A stretch of 40,263 nucleotides of DNA, from positions 1-40,263 of the forward strand of contig JAJDDP010000227.1 in the NCBI GenBank assembly GCA_029260235.1, written 5' to 3'. Source of the stretch: Phycisphaerae bacterium (GTDB lineage: Bacteria > Planctomycetota > Phycisphaerae > UBA1845). Position numbers and translations under genes: made by a program. Every line of letters begins with the position of its first letter. Within the stretch, counting starts at the first letter, position 1. Shown one piece after another: positions 17,944 through 26,500 of the stretch. The notes beneath the pieces are model-generated. The model was not told the origin of the DNA. It saw nothing but the letters and a program-made list of their open reading frames with translations, and did no database searches.

Positions 17944-18120
17944 TTAGACTACGACTCTACTCTTGGACTTCCTAGCTTTGCGGCGTTTCTTCTCTGAAGG
18001 CTTCTCGTAGTAGCTGGTCCGCTTCATGTCTCGAGTCAGGCCTTCACGCTGGCAGAGGCGCTTAAAACGTTTGAGCATCTGCTGAACTGATTCGTTACCT
18101 CTTGGCCTAACCTTGATCAC
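17944..18120 (-). CDS. rpsU: Small ribosomal subunit protein bS21
   Basis: Reading the minus strand from a GTG at 18120 gives a 58-residue basic protein: it starts M(V)IKVRPRGNESVQQMLKRF, continues with RLCQREGLTRDMKR, S-Y-Y-E-K-P, and ends in a Lys/Arg-rich tail (EKKRRKARKSK). This is the conserved bS21 pattern: a basic N-terminus, the F-K-R-L/x-C helix, and YYEKPSEKKRRK. The protein sits on the 30S platform near the 3' end of 16S rRNA and aids initiation. A ribosome site (CTGGAGGCAGC) stands just before the GTG. It is monocistronic with its own terminator and is preceded by a hairpin leader. It is short and easily missed. Confidence 0.93.
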   Translation of the reverse strand: MIKVRPRGNESVQQMLKRFKRLCQREGLTRDMKRTSYYEKPSEKKRRKARKSKSRVVV

Positions 18121-18182
18121 GCTGCCTCCAGTTTCGCCTTTGACGACTCACGCTAAACTCTGTTCCAATCCAAAACCCTAAC

Positions 18183-18226
18183 GGCTGCCCTAGCCAGGGC
18201 TAACAACAGCCGGGGCGGGTACTATA
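18183..18226 (-). promoter_or_regulatory. Candidate rpsU promoter -10 and 5' leader hairpin
   Basis: On the minus strand TATAGT (18226-18221) could be a -10 box, placing the start near 18214. Immediately downstream, GGCTG and CAGCC (18211-18183) close a hairpin around an inner CCCT/AGGG pair, so the transcript would begin with a stem. No convincing -35 was found. Leader hairpins of ribosomal-protein genes sometimes serve autoregulation; that is only inference here. Confidence 0.35.
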
Positions 18227-18401
18227 CAGTGAATTATCCATCAACGCCAGACTCTAGATTCGCCTTTCGAGCCATGGCGAAGTGCCACGACCCAATTACT
18301 GGCAAGGCCGGCCCAAAATCTTCCTAAGTTATTCTAAAAACAAATGTTATGATCGCCCTAGCCTTCAACTAGCCCCAAATCTGCTCAGATACGGCCTGCG
18401 G

Positions 18402-19766
18402 TCAGAAAATCGCGAAGTAGTTGTCCGCGGCCTGATCGAAGGCTTCGGCTGACATCACCGGTTCCTCGTTCAGAAAAGCTGCCCGGTCCTGAATCTGGGC
18501 TAGGAGGTCGCGGGGATGGCAACATCTGAACGAGCGATCCTTGGCCTCGTAGTGGGCCTCGATGAGGTGATCCACGGCCTCGACCACCACGGCCAAACCA
18601 ATGATCTCGGCCATCATGTCAATTAGTTCACGGAACTCCGACTCCGTTGGATTGGCCACGTTGATCTTGTAAGGGATGCGGCGCAGAAACGCATCATCAA
18701 CCAACTCTCTAGGTTCAAGGTTGGTTGAGAAGATGATCAGTTGATCGAAGGGGACTTGGATCTTCTTCCCATTCGACAAGCTCAAGTAATCGTAGCGTTT
18801 CTCCAGCGGGACGATCCAGCGGTTGAGTAACTCGTCTGGATTCATTCGTTGCCGACCGAAGTCGTCGATGACCAATGTTCCGCAATTGCTTTTTAGCTGG
18901 ACCGATGGTTCGGTTATCTTGGTGTAGTGATTGTGTTGAAGCTCCAACGCAGCCATGGTTAGTTCCCCGCCAACGACAATGGTAGGGCGACGAATCCTGA
19001 CCCAGCGTGTATCAAAGTCGCCGCCCTTGAGCAGTTGAGGTGTGTTGTCCTCGACAGTGTGGTGGACTTCAGGGTCGTAGAATTTGATGATCTCTCCGTC
19101 AACGATGATGGCGTGTGGCACCCAGACGCCCGTGCCGAAACAATGCGTAATTCGCTCAGCAATACTCGTTTTTCCGTTTCCCGGAAAGCCGTATAAGAAT
19201 AGCCCGCGGCCAGAGTTTATGGCAGGCCCGAGTTTGCTCATCATTTGCTTGCTGATCAGGAGATCATTGAATGCCTGATGGAGCTCAGAAATCCGAGGCG
19301 CCTCGGTGGCGATGGTTTGCTGCTTGACCGACTCAATGTAGTAATCCAGTGGAACCGGGCAGGGGCCGACGTAGGCACATTCCTCAATATACTTTCGGGC
19401 CCTGTCGCGCCCGGCATCTGTCAATGCATAGAAAAAATCGCCCATGGTGGCTGAGTCTTTGTAGTACACCAACTGTTGCTGCTTCAACCATGCCAACATC
19501 TCCAAGGTGGGCTTGCCAGGCGTGCCCAGTGCTCGAGCCACACCGCGTCCTGCCTCTTTTCCGCGGGCGTAGAGGAGCTTGTAGACCAGCGACTCGAGCA
19601 ACGCCTCAGAGATTCCAGCTTCGCACAGCGTGTCACATTCTTCTGGGAAGAACTGATTGGGAGATACTTCAGAGATTCCTGGGGCTGCGGTGGAGCGGCG
19701 TTCAGGCTCCGCCTCTCGGCGCTTGGCAGGCTTGGCTGTTGGAAACTTCAGCATCATCACTCCCAT
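18402..19766 (-). CDS. AAA+ ATPase with N-terminal winged-helix-like domain
   Basis: The 454-residue cytoplasmic protein has a helical, winged-helix-like N-terminal part (about 45-125, ending FYALTDAGRDRARKYIEE) and a AAA+ module. Motifs seen: Walker A GFPGNGKTS (193-201, K199), Walker B TLVIDDFGRQ (D301/D302), a sensor-1-like IFSTN (N349), and paired arginines R363/R364 in FLRRIPYK that could act as arginine finger. The stretch VPLDYYIESV before the ATPase recurs, to my knowledge, in a family of planctomycete ATPases of unknown role. Two Met codons after MGV (19757, 19754) are alternative starts; GGGAG lies before them. The gene is solitary and faces away from the zinc operon. Its client is unknown. 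Confidence 0.8.
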   Translation of the reverse strand: MGVMMLKFPTAKPAKRREAEPERRSTAAPGISEVSPNQFFPEECDTLCEAGISEALLESLVYKLLYARGKEAGRGVARALGTPGKPTLEMLAWLKQQQLVYYKDSATMGDFFYALTDAGRDRARKYIEECAYVGPCPVPLDYYIESVKQQTIATEAPRISELHQAFNDLLISKQMMSKLGPAINSGRGLFLYGFPGNGKTSIAERITHCFGTGVWVPHAIIVDGEIIKFYDPEVHHTVEDNTPQLLKGGDFDTRWVRIRRPTIVVGGELTMAALELQHNHYTKITEPSVQLKSNCGTLVIDDFGRQRMNPDELLNRWIVPLEKRYDYLSLSNGKKIQVPFDQLIIFSTNLEPRELVDDAFLRRIPYKINVANPTESEFRELIDMMAEIIGLAVVVEAVDHLIEAHYEAKDRSFRCCHPRDLLAQIQDRAAFLNEEPVMSAEAFDQAADNYFAIF

Positions 19767-20077
19767 CTTGGCACTAGAAACGGCAGTCCGAAGGACAAAG
19801 ATCAGACCTGCTAATTCATCGTCTGCCTGACACCACCGGTATGGCTAAATGCAGAAGGCACTTTCTCCGCGCCCAGGCCACTTGTCGTAGCCCTCAGCGG
19901 CGAATGGCACCACCGCTGGCGCATCCCAGATCAGTTATACAATTCAGGCAGGCCTCGCTCTCTGGTGATTACCCCATTCCTTGCCTATCGGACCGCCTGG
20001 GATGAACCAAACGACTTGACATGTTGGTATTACAAAGTATTATGACCGAGAGCAGGACTGCAGGAGGTAAAGCTACA
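19767..20077. other. 311-nt divergent intergenic region
   Basis: It holds the promoter-operator of the zinc operon near its right end and presumably the start of the AAA+ transcript at its left end, where I see no clear promoter. No gene or RNA is recognisable. Confidence 0.5.
20016..20043 (+). promoter_or_regulatory. Promoter and candidate operator of the zinc-uptake operon
   Basis: TTGACA (20016-20021), a 16-nt spacer and TATTAT (20038-20043) make a near-consensus housekeeping promoter. Two direct copies of GTATTA at 20027-20032 and 20037-20042 are exactly 10 bp apart, one helical turn, and overlap the spacer and -10. Tandem half-sites of this type are typical of ribbon-helix-helix operators, and the first gene of the operon encodes such a protein. 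Autoregulation is inferred. Confidence 0.6.
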
Positions 20078-20371
20078 ATGTCACAAAAGAAGCGAGATAT
20101 CATAACCTTCAAAGCTGATGCCTCGTTGATGGCCGAGCTGAGGCAGGTGCCCAACCGGTCCGAGTTCATCCGCTCAGCCATCCTAGCTGCATTGGACAGC
20201 ACCTGCCCGGTTTGCTCTGGCACAGGGATTTTGAGCCCAAATCAGCGGAGGCACTGGGACGCATTCGCAAGCCAGCACAAAGTCGAGGAGTGCGGCCAGT
20301 GCAGTGAATTCCATTTGGTGTGCCAAAGCCATCCAGACGACGGGCTGCACGAAAGCGCGGTGGTCGAGTGA
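20078..20371 (+). CDS. Ribbon-helix-helix regulator with C-terminal zinc ribbon
   Basis: The ATG at 20078 follows AGGAGG at good spacing and is preferred over an upstream in-frame start at 20021 that overlaps the -35 box. The 97-residue protein begins with an RHH (CopG/NikR-like) DNA-binding fold: strand RDIITFKA, helix MAELRQV, then NRSEFIRSAILAAL. Residues 43-75 hold two knuckles, CPVC (43-46) and CGQC (72-75), with nearby H59, H68 and C82, suggesting a structural or sensing zinc site. The stop shares bases with the GTG of znuA (GTGA), so the regulator heads the zinc-uptake operon. A zinc-responsive repressor is the natural inference; I know of no characterised member. Confidence 0.8.
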   Translation: MSQKKRDIITFKADASLMAELRQVPNRSEFIRSAILAALDSTCPVCSGTGILSPNQRRHWDAFASQHKVEECGQCSEFHLVCQSHPDDGLHESAVVE

Positions 20372-21351
20372 GGAGTCGAATTGCGCTACTAATGACCGGC
20401 ACCCTCATCGCGACGAGTGGTTGTGGTCGATCACCGTCGCCGTCGGCACCGGAGCCATCCAGCCAGGATGCCCTTAGCGTGTTCGTCAGCATCGAGCCTC
20501 AGGCTTACTTCGTCGAGCGAATCGGAGGCAAACATGTGCGCGTCGAGGTGCTTGTAGGTCCGGGGCAATCTCCACATACATTCGACCCGACGCCCAAGCA
20601 GATGGGCCGTCTATGTGCAACTGACGCCTTCTTCAGAATCGGCGTGCCGTTTGAGAATCAACTCATGGAAAAGTTGGCTGACGCGATGGCAAAAGTGCCT
20701 AGCATTGACACCCGCGAGGGCGTCATTCTCCGGCAGCTAGATGGAGCGAGTGGTTCGCATAGCCATTCTGCTCACGAGCACGGTGGCGGCGCGCATGCAG
20801 GGGAAGACGATCCACACATTTGGCTGGATCCAAAGCGCGTCAAAATCCAGGCGGCCAACATTTCCAAAGGCTTGAAGCGCATCGACCCCGACCACGCGGA
20901 GGATTACGAACACAATCTCGCAGCATTCTGTGCTGATTTGGATGAGTTGGACCTTGAACTGCGTTCGGCACTTGCCCCATGCAAAGGCAGGCCTTTCTTC
21001 GTGTTTCATGATGCCTATGGCTACTTCGCCGAGGCTTACGGGCTGCTTCAGATGCCGGTTGAAGCCGGCGGCAAGGAGCCCAGCGCCAAGCAACTGGTGG
21101 GCATTATCGACCGGGCAAAGGAGCTTAAGGTCAAGCTCATCTTTGTAGACCCCCAGTTTTCGGTGAAATCAGCCCAGGCGATTGCCAAGGCCATCGGTGG
21201 CGTCGTGGTAACTCTGGATCCCTTATCCCGGGATTATTTGGCGAACCTACGCAAGATGGCCCGGGACATCGGGCGAACCATTCCGCCCGAGTCAGCCAAG
21301 GGCGATGCTTCCACCACGAAGGCACAAAACTCTGGGGGGCAGCGGAATTGA
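20368..21351 (+). CDS. znuA: Zinc ABC transporter substrate-binding lipoprotein (ZnuA-like)
   Basis: The GTG at 20368 overlaps the regulator's stop and gives a clean lipoprotein signal with C19 in ATSGC; an open extension upstream adds only Arg-rich residues. The 327-residue protein belongs to the cluster A-I metal-binding family. Ligands in register: H70 (GQSPHTFDP), H150 (DDPHIWLDP), H214 (VFHDAYGYF) and D284 (TLDPL). A His-rich loop at 131-150 is a hallmark of zinc rather than manganese binders. It captures metal outside the cytoplasmic membrane and hands it to ZnuB. Its last bases overlap the TTG start of znuC. Confidence 0.92.
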   Translation: MRSRIALLMTGTLIATSGCGRSPSPSAPEPSSQDALSVFVSIEPQAYFVERIGGKHVRVEVLVGPGQSPHTFDPTPKQMGRLCATDAFFRIGVPFENQLMEKLADAMAKVPSIDTREGVILRQLDGASGSHSHSAHEHGGGAHAGEDDPHIWLDPKRVKIQAANISKGLKRIDPDHAEDYEHNLAAFCADLDELDLELRSALAPCKGRPFFVFHDAYGYFAEAYGLLQMPVEAGGKEPSAKQLVGIIDRAKELKVKLIFVDPQFSVKSAQAIAKAIGGVVVTLDPLSRDYLANLRKMARDIGRTIPPESAKGDASTTKAQNSGGQRN

Positions 21352-22106
21352 ACCACTCCACACCCATCGTCATGGAGAATCTCAGCTTCGCCTACGAAGC
21401 AGTCCCAGTTGTTCAAGACGCGAACTTTACGATCAACGCCGGGGAGTTCGCTTGCATCGTAGGGCCTAACGGTGGGGGAAAGACGACGCTCTTGAAGCTG
21501 CTCCTGGGTTTGATTCAACCCGGCAAGGGCAGCGTTCGATTGTTTGGTCAGCCACCGTCGGTTTCGCGAAATCGCGTTGGCTATCTGCCACAGCATGCCA
21601 AGCTAGACCCACGATTCCCGGCTTCAGTGCTTGATGTAGCTCTGATGGGAAGAGTGGGCAGGGGACGGCTCATTGGCCCGTACTCTTCAGAAGACAGGCG
21701 CTTGGCCTGCGACGCGCTTCGAGAAGTGGACATGCTTGATTGCGGGCGGCAGTCGTTTGGAGAATTATCGGGTGGACAACGACAACGCGTGTTGATTGCC
21801 CGTGCCCTGGCAAGTCGGCCTGAACTGCTGTTGTTTGATGAACCCACAGCCCATCTCGACGTACGCATCCAAGACGAGCTTTATGAATTGTTGGCCAAAC
21901 TGAACCACCGGATCACGGTGGTTGTCGTGTCGCACGACATCGGTTTTGTGACGCGTCATGTGCGGAAGGTCATTTGTGTCAACCGGACAGCGCATGTCCA
22001 CGACACGGCTGAACTCACCGGGGAATTGATTGGCGAGCTCTACGGGCCGGATGTTCGCATCGTGCGACACGACCACTGCTGCGAGGAGGCTCGTCCTCAT
22101 GCTTGA
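21348..22106 (+). CDS. znuC: Zinc ABC transporter ATP-binding protein (ZnuC-like)
   Basis: A 252-residue ABC ATPase energising zinc import. Walker A GPNGGGKTT (39-47), signature LSGGQ (140-144) and Walker B LLLFDE (D164/E165) are intact, as is the switch His region (VVVSHD). The frame opens at TTG 21348, which overlaps the znuA stop and has a G-rich site (TGGGGGGC) upstream; ATG 21372 is an alternative without a ribosome site. The C-terminus overlaps znuB by 8 nt. The chain of overlaps implies strict co-translation of the operon. Confidence 0.93.
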   Translation: MNHSTPIVMENLSFAYEAVPVVQDANFTINAGEFACIVGPNGGGKTTLLKLLLGLIQPGKGSVRLFGQPPSVSRNRVGYLPQHAKLDPRFPASVLDVALMGRVGRGRLIGPYSSEDRRLACDALREVDMLDCGRQSFGELSGGQRQRVLIARALASRPELLLFDEPTAHLDVRIQDELYELLAKLNHRITVVVVSHDIGFVTRHVRKVICVNRTAHVHDTAELTGELIGELYGPDVRIVRHDHCCEEARPHA

Positions 22107-22953
22107 GTTTTTTGAAGCCGTAGCCCGACACAGCTTGTTGCAGTATGCGCTCATCAGCGGTTTGTTGGTAAGCGTGGCCTGTGGCGTCGTAGGCACCTAC
22201 GTTGTCGTTCGCCGCATCTCGTACATCGCCGGTGGAATTGCCCATAGCGTGTTGGGGGGGATGGGTGCTGCCCGCTATTTTCAGATTGTTCATGGCTGGG
22301 AGTGGCTGCACCCGATCTACGGTGCCGTATTGGCCGCGCTGCTGTCAGCCTTCATCATAGGTGCGGTCAGCATGCGGTCCAACGAGAGAGAGGACACCAT
22401 TATCGGGGCAATTTGGGCGACGGGGATGGCCATCGGAGTTCTCTTCATTGCCAAGACGCCCGGCTACAACCAGGACTTGATGAGCTACCTTTTTGGCAAC
22501 ATTCTGATGGTCTCCAAATCCGACCTCTGGTTGATCGGAGGGCTGGATTTAGTGGTCATCGCGGTCAGCGTGTTGTTTCACAATCAATTGTTGGCGGTCT
22601 GCTTCGATGAGGAATTCTCCCGTCTGCGCGGGCTGAATGTCGAGTTCTTCTATCTCTTGCTCCTCTGTTTGACTGCGCTGACGGTCGTCCTTTTGGTCAC
22701 CGTCGTTGGATTGATCATGGTGATCGCCTTACTAACGCTGCCCATCGCGGTAGCGAGTCACTTCACGAAGCGCTTGTGGCACATGATGTTACTTGGCTCA
22801 ATCCTCAGCGCTGTCCTCACCACTAGTGGTTTGGCTTTGAGTTATGGTCCGGATTGGCCGGCGGGGGCAACCACGATTCTTCTGGCAGCAAGCCTGTACC
22901 TCATGGTCAAGGTGGCAAGTCGCGCAATCAAGTTCAGAAGTGCGCTTGGTTGA
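22099..22953 (+). CDS. znuB: Zinc ABC transporter permease (ZnuB-like)
   Basis: The ATG at 22099 follows GAGGAGG and overlaps the end of znuC (ATGCTTGA). The 284-residue membrane protein of the ABC-3 family has about eight hydrophobic segments (for example ALISGLLVSVACGVVGTYVV, ALTVVLLVTVVGLIMVIALL). The conserved block RRISYIAGGIAHSVLGG includes the His-containing motif seen in ZnuB/MntB proteins. It forms the channel for Zn2+ with ZnuC on the cytoplasmic side. No terminator is evident before the BlaI-like gene, 228 nt away. Confidence 0.93.
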   Translation: MLEFFEAVARHSLLQYALISGLLVSVACGVVGTYVVVRRISYIAGGIAHSVLGGMGAARYFQIVHGWEWLHPIYGAVLAALLSAFIIGAVSMRSNEREDTIIGAIWATGMAIGVLFIAKTPGYNQDLMSYLFGNILMVSKSDLWLIGGLDLVVIAVSVLFHNQLLAVCFDEEFSRLRGLNVEFFYLLLLCLTALTVVLLVTVVGLIMVIALLTLPIAVASHFTKRLWHMMLLGSILSAVLTTSGLALSYGPDWPAGATTILLAASLYLMVKVASRAIKFRSALG

Positions 22954-23104
22954 TTGATTGGGTTGTATGATCGTCGCAACCGTCGTCGATCCACTCCTTG
23001 TAATCACTGGACATCGCTTGGGCGGTCCTCGCCACGGCTGACCGGGCGGTGGACGTCGTGAATCCACGGTCTTGTAAAAAATCGTACAGACGCGGACGCC
23101 AATG

Positions 23105-23133
23105 TTGCTCCCCTCCGACTAATGTAGTAGGAT
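23105..23133 (+). promoter_or_regulatory. BlaI-type operator within the blaI/M56 promoter
   Basis: A 17-bp dyad at 23115-23131, CCGACTA-ATG-TAGTAGG, has one mismatch between its 7-nt arms and carries the ACTA/TAGT core of BlaI/MecI operators (TACTACA/TGTAGTA). It lies between a weak -35 (TTGCTC, 23105-23110) and a -10 (TAGGAT, 23128-23133) spaced by 17 nt. Binding by the adjacent repressor would block the promoter. Confidence 0.65.
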
Positions 23134-23181
23134 TGCCGTCGATGGGCCTCAATGAGCATGGACTTCCACGGAGCAACAACG

Positions 23182-23580
23182 ATGGGTAACCGCGACAAAC
23201 AACCGGGTGCTGCCGAAATGGAGGTGTTGCGTGTGCTGTGGGAGGCGGGGCCTTGCACTGTGCGGGACGTGCTCGAACACATGCACAGCCAGGGTAGACG
23301 CGTCGCCTACACAACGGTACAGACGCTGCTGATTCGCCTGGAGCAAAAAGGCCACGTCCAGGCGAACAAGTCAGACTTGGCCCACATCTTCAAAGCAAAA
23401 CTATCCCGTGATCGTGTCCGCAAGTCTCGGCTTCAGTCGCTGGTGAAGGATTTCTATGACGGGACGCCGGCATCGTTGGCGCTACATCTCATAAGTTCCC
23501 AGAAGTTCTCAGCCGACCAAATTTCCGAGCTGCATCGACTGATCGACGACCTGGACAAAGGCCCTGACTTGAACCCATAG
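23182..23580 (+). CDS. BlaI/MecI-family transcriptional repressor
   Basis: The ATG at 23182 has GGAG 8-10 nt upstream; an earlier in-frame ATG at 23152 lacks a ribosome site. The 132-residue protein has a winged helix: EMEVLRVLWEAGPCTVRDVL, then the recognition helix in VAYTTVQTLLIRLEQKGHV, both hallmarks of the family. The C-terminal dimer helices (SRLQSLVKDFYDG, ADQISELHRLIDDL) follow. BlaI-type repressors are cleaved after activation of an M56 membrane sensor-protease, and such a gene follows 14 nt downstream. In planctomycetes such pairs are common and need not concern beta-lactams; no beta-lactamase is present here. Confidence 0.9.
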   Translation: MGNRDKQPGAAEMEVLRVLWEAGPCTVRDVLEHMHSQGRRVAYTTVQTLLIRLEQKGHVQANKSDLAHIFKAKLSRDRVRKSRLQSLVKDFYDGTPASLALHLISSQKFSADQISELHRLIDDLDKGPDLNP

Positions 23581-23594
23581 AGGACTGCGAATCA

Positions 23595-26500
23595 ATGGAC
23601 GGTTCATTCGTGCCCACAGTAGGATCGCTTTGGCAAGCTGCGTTGACAGCTGTGCCGGTAGTCTTCTTGGTCGCATTGACCTGTCGCGTTTTTCGTTGCC
23701 GCCCAGTGACCAAACATTCGCTCTGGTTGACAGCCCTCCTTTGGTTCGTCATTTCGCCGCTGCTGCCCGCCGGGCCGTTTGGCGGGGCTACCAATCAAGA
23801 TGCGGCTCAAGACGCCACTCAAATAGTGGCGGCGGTGGGGCAGGCTGTTCCCAGCCTCAAACCTGCTCTGCTTGCAAAACGGCCTGCACTCGAACTGCCA
23901 GCGCAACCTAGGACGGCGGCTCTCAATGCCGACGCGACCCAATCTGCACTTCAGCGGGAATCCATCATTCCAGACCGTTCCAAGACCGGGTCTGGACCTA
24001 CAACACCTAGTCGGCGAAGCGAGCGTTCCAGTGGGCGTGCTTATGAGCGTCGGACGATCCGATCCAGGTCGATCCCACGCAGTCAGGTAGCACCTGCACA
24101 TAATCCCCGCGGCGCTGTTGCCATTGGGACACGGCCAAGCCGGGCGGCCGAGCCTGTTCATCATCGTGACGAGGCTGAAGCCGATCCACCCATGTCACGT
24201 TCAACTACCGAGCCTTTTGCCGCTCTTTCGGTTCGGCCATCGGGCTTGCGGGCAGCATCCGCCCCACGGAAGCTTCCTCCGGCAATCCTGGATACGCCAC
24301 CGTTGGAGGCGTCTAAGGCTACGCCTGCCCGCGCGGTTGAGTCGGCCGCTGACAACGGACGGACCGCGCCCTGGACGAAGTGGTTGATGGCGCTGTCAGC
24401 AGTTTGGCTGGCGGTGAGCGCTCTGCCGCCTATTCCCCTGAGCTTGTGGTTCATCGGTGGGGCGGTCCTGGGCTCAGGTGTTGTCATCCGCATCGTGAGA
24501 TATCGCCTGCATCTTAGGTCAGCGCAACCTGCGTCGGATGCTGTTGAAGACATGATCGCCGGAATTGCGAGCGAGTTGGGACTGGCCAAAGCTCCAGAAG
24601 CGGTCATGGTGGACCGTGCAGTTTCGCCCATGGTTTGGTGCGGTTGGCAGGCTCGGATAATCCTTCCCTCCCCACTCTGGCAGCAGCTTGATGAAACCGG
24701 GCGCAGGGCGATCTTGTGCCATGAATTGGCCCACCTGCGGCGGCGCGATCATTGGATCCGCTGGATGGAATTACTCATATCAGCGTTTTACTGGTGGCAT
24801 CCTGCGGTCTGGTGGATCCGTCATCGATTGCACGAAGAGGCTGACCTCTGTTGTGACCTGTGGGTGACTTGGTTGATGCCTCAGGATCGTCGGGCCTATG
24901 CCAAAGCTTTGCTGCACACGAATCAGTACCTGAACCAAAACAATAGCCCTATGCCCGCGGTGGGCATCGGGGCCGTTACGGGGCGAGCCAGAAGTTTTGC
25001 AAGGAGACTCACCATGGTGATGACTCAAAACTCCCGACCCGGATTTACGCTTGCTGCGATCTTGCCCTCGATCGGCCTGTTATTGATCGGATGGATGGCG
25101 ACTCCAGCGCAATCATGTCCACCCAAGTCCAAGGAGAAGGGCGAGGTCAAATGCAGCGTGAGCTCGCCGGAGAAGGCCCACGCGCCTGATGTTGCATTCT
25201 TCCCAGGTGAGCTGGCAACCGTGGTTGGTACCGCGCCGAGTGCCCCAGCATCCTTCGCACCGCACGTCGGCCTCCGCCATTCTTATGCGCAAGTTGCTCC
25301 CCGCGCTCTGGTGCTAGTGACTGATGATGTGGATGACATCGAAGACAGGATAAGCCGGGTTGAAGCCCAGTTGGCTCGGCTGATTGATTTGCTCGACGGC
25401 AAGGCTGCCAAGAGTAGCAAAGCCTCAAAGCAAAAGAAGGCCCGCAAGAAAAGCAAAGGCCGCAGTTGGGTTAGCCCGACTAATCGGGAACCCCGAGATC
25501 TCCGGAAACCCCGCGCTCCTCGGGCAGTTAGGGAGCCACGAGCGCCGCGACCACCCGTCCGAAGCTTCGGCACCGGCCAGAGCTGGGCTACGCGTGATAC
25601 GGCTGAAACAACTCCTCGCAGCTATGTCATGTCTAGAGGCAAGCTGGAGGCTCTAAGTGCGCTGATGATTCGGGATGATGTTCCGGTTCTAGTTAGTCCA
25701 GGCGAAGACGACATCACCATTCACGCAACACCCAAACAGCACCATGAATTTGATTCCTTCATGATGCTGGTTGGCCCAGAGAATCAGACCCGCTCTTACC
25801 ATCTTCCCGAAGGCAAATTGGAAGGGCTTGTCAACTTGCTGGGGCGGGGCGATGTCACCATATTCATCTCGCAGGATTCAGCTGGCATTGTTGTCAACGG
25901 GACGGAAGAAGAGCTGGACACAATCGGCGAGTTCATCCACATGATCCATCCAAACACAGATGCCGGCGGCGAGCCTGCCCCATCACCCGAAATGGGAAGC
26001 TCGCAGCGGGCTAACGGCAGAGACGCCTACGCCTCTATCTTGCAGGAACAGGCGGATTCAGTTCGTGAGCAAGAATACTCGGTGCTCAAGCGCATCGGGG
26101 GTCATGGCAAGAAAGAAGCCGTACTCCGCCAGTACCTTGAGGCCACTAGAGCTGACGAGGCTAGATCATTGTATCACGAGGCTCAGAACCGCGCCGCAGA
26201 GGTTGAGAGTCGCATCCAATCTGAAATGAAGGCCCGCGTCGAGGTCGGTGCAGCAGCGGCCGCCCGCTACCAGGCCGAAGCCAGGGCGATGCGCGAACGC
26301 ATGCACGAGGTTCAAAATACGTTCAATCGCCGTGGCGGCGAAGGCCGAAACCGCTTTCGAGATGTTCAACAGCAGATGCGCGAACTCGAAAGGCAGCTTG
26401 AGCGATTGAAAAGGCAGTCCTCCCGCTTGAACGACCAGGCCCAACAACTCAGAGACCGGGCGACGCGATTTTCCGAGCAGAGCATGACGGCGGATCCGGC

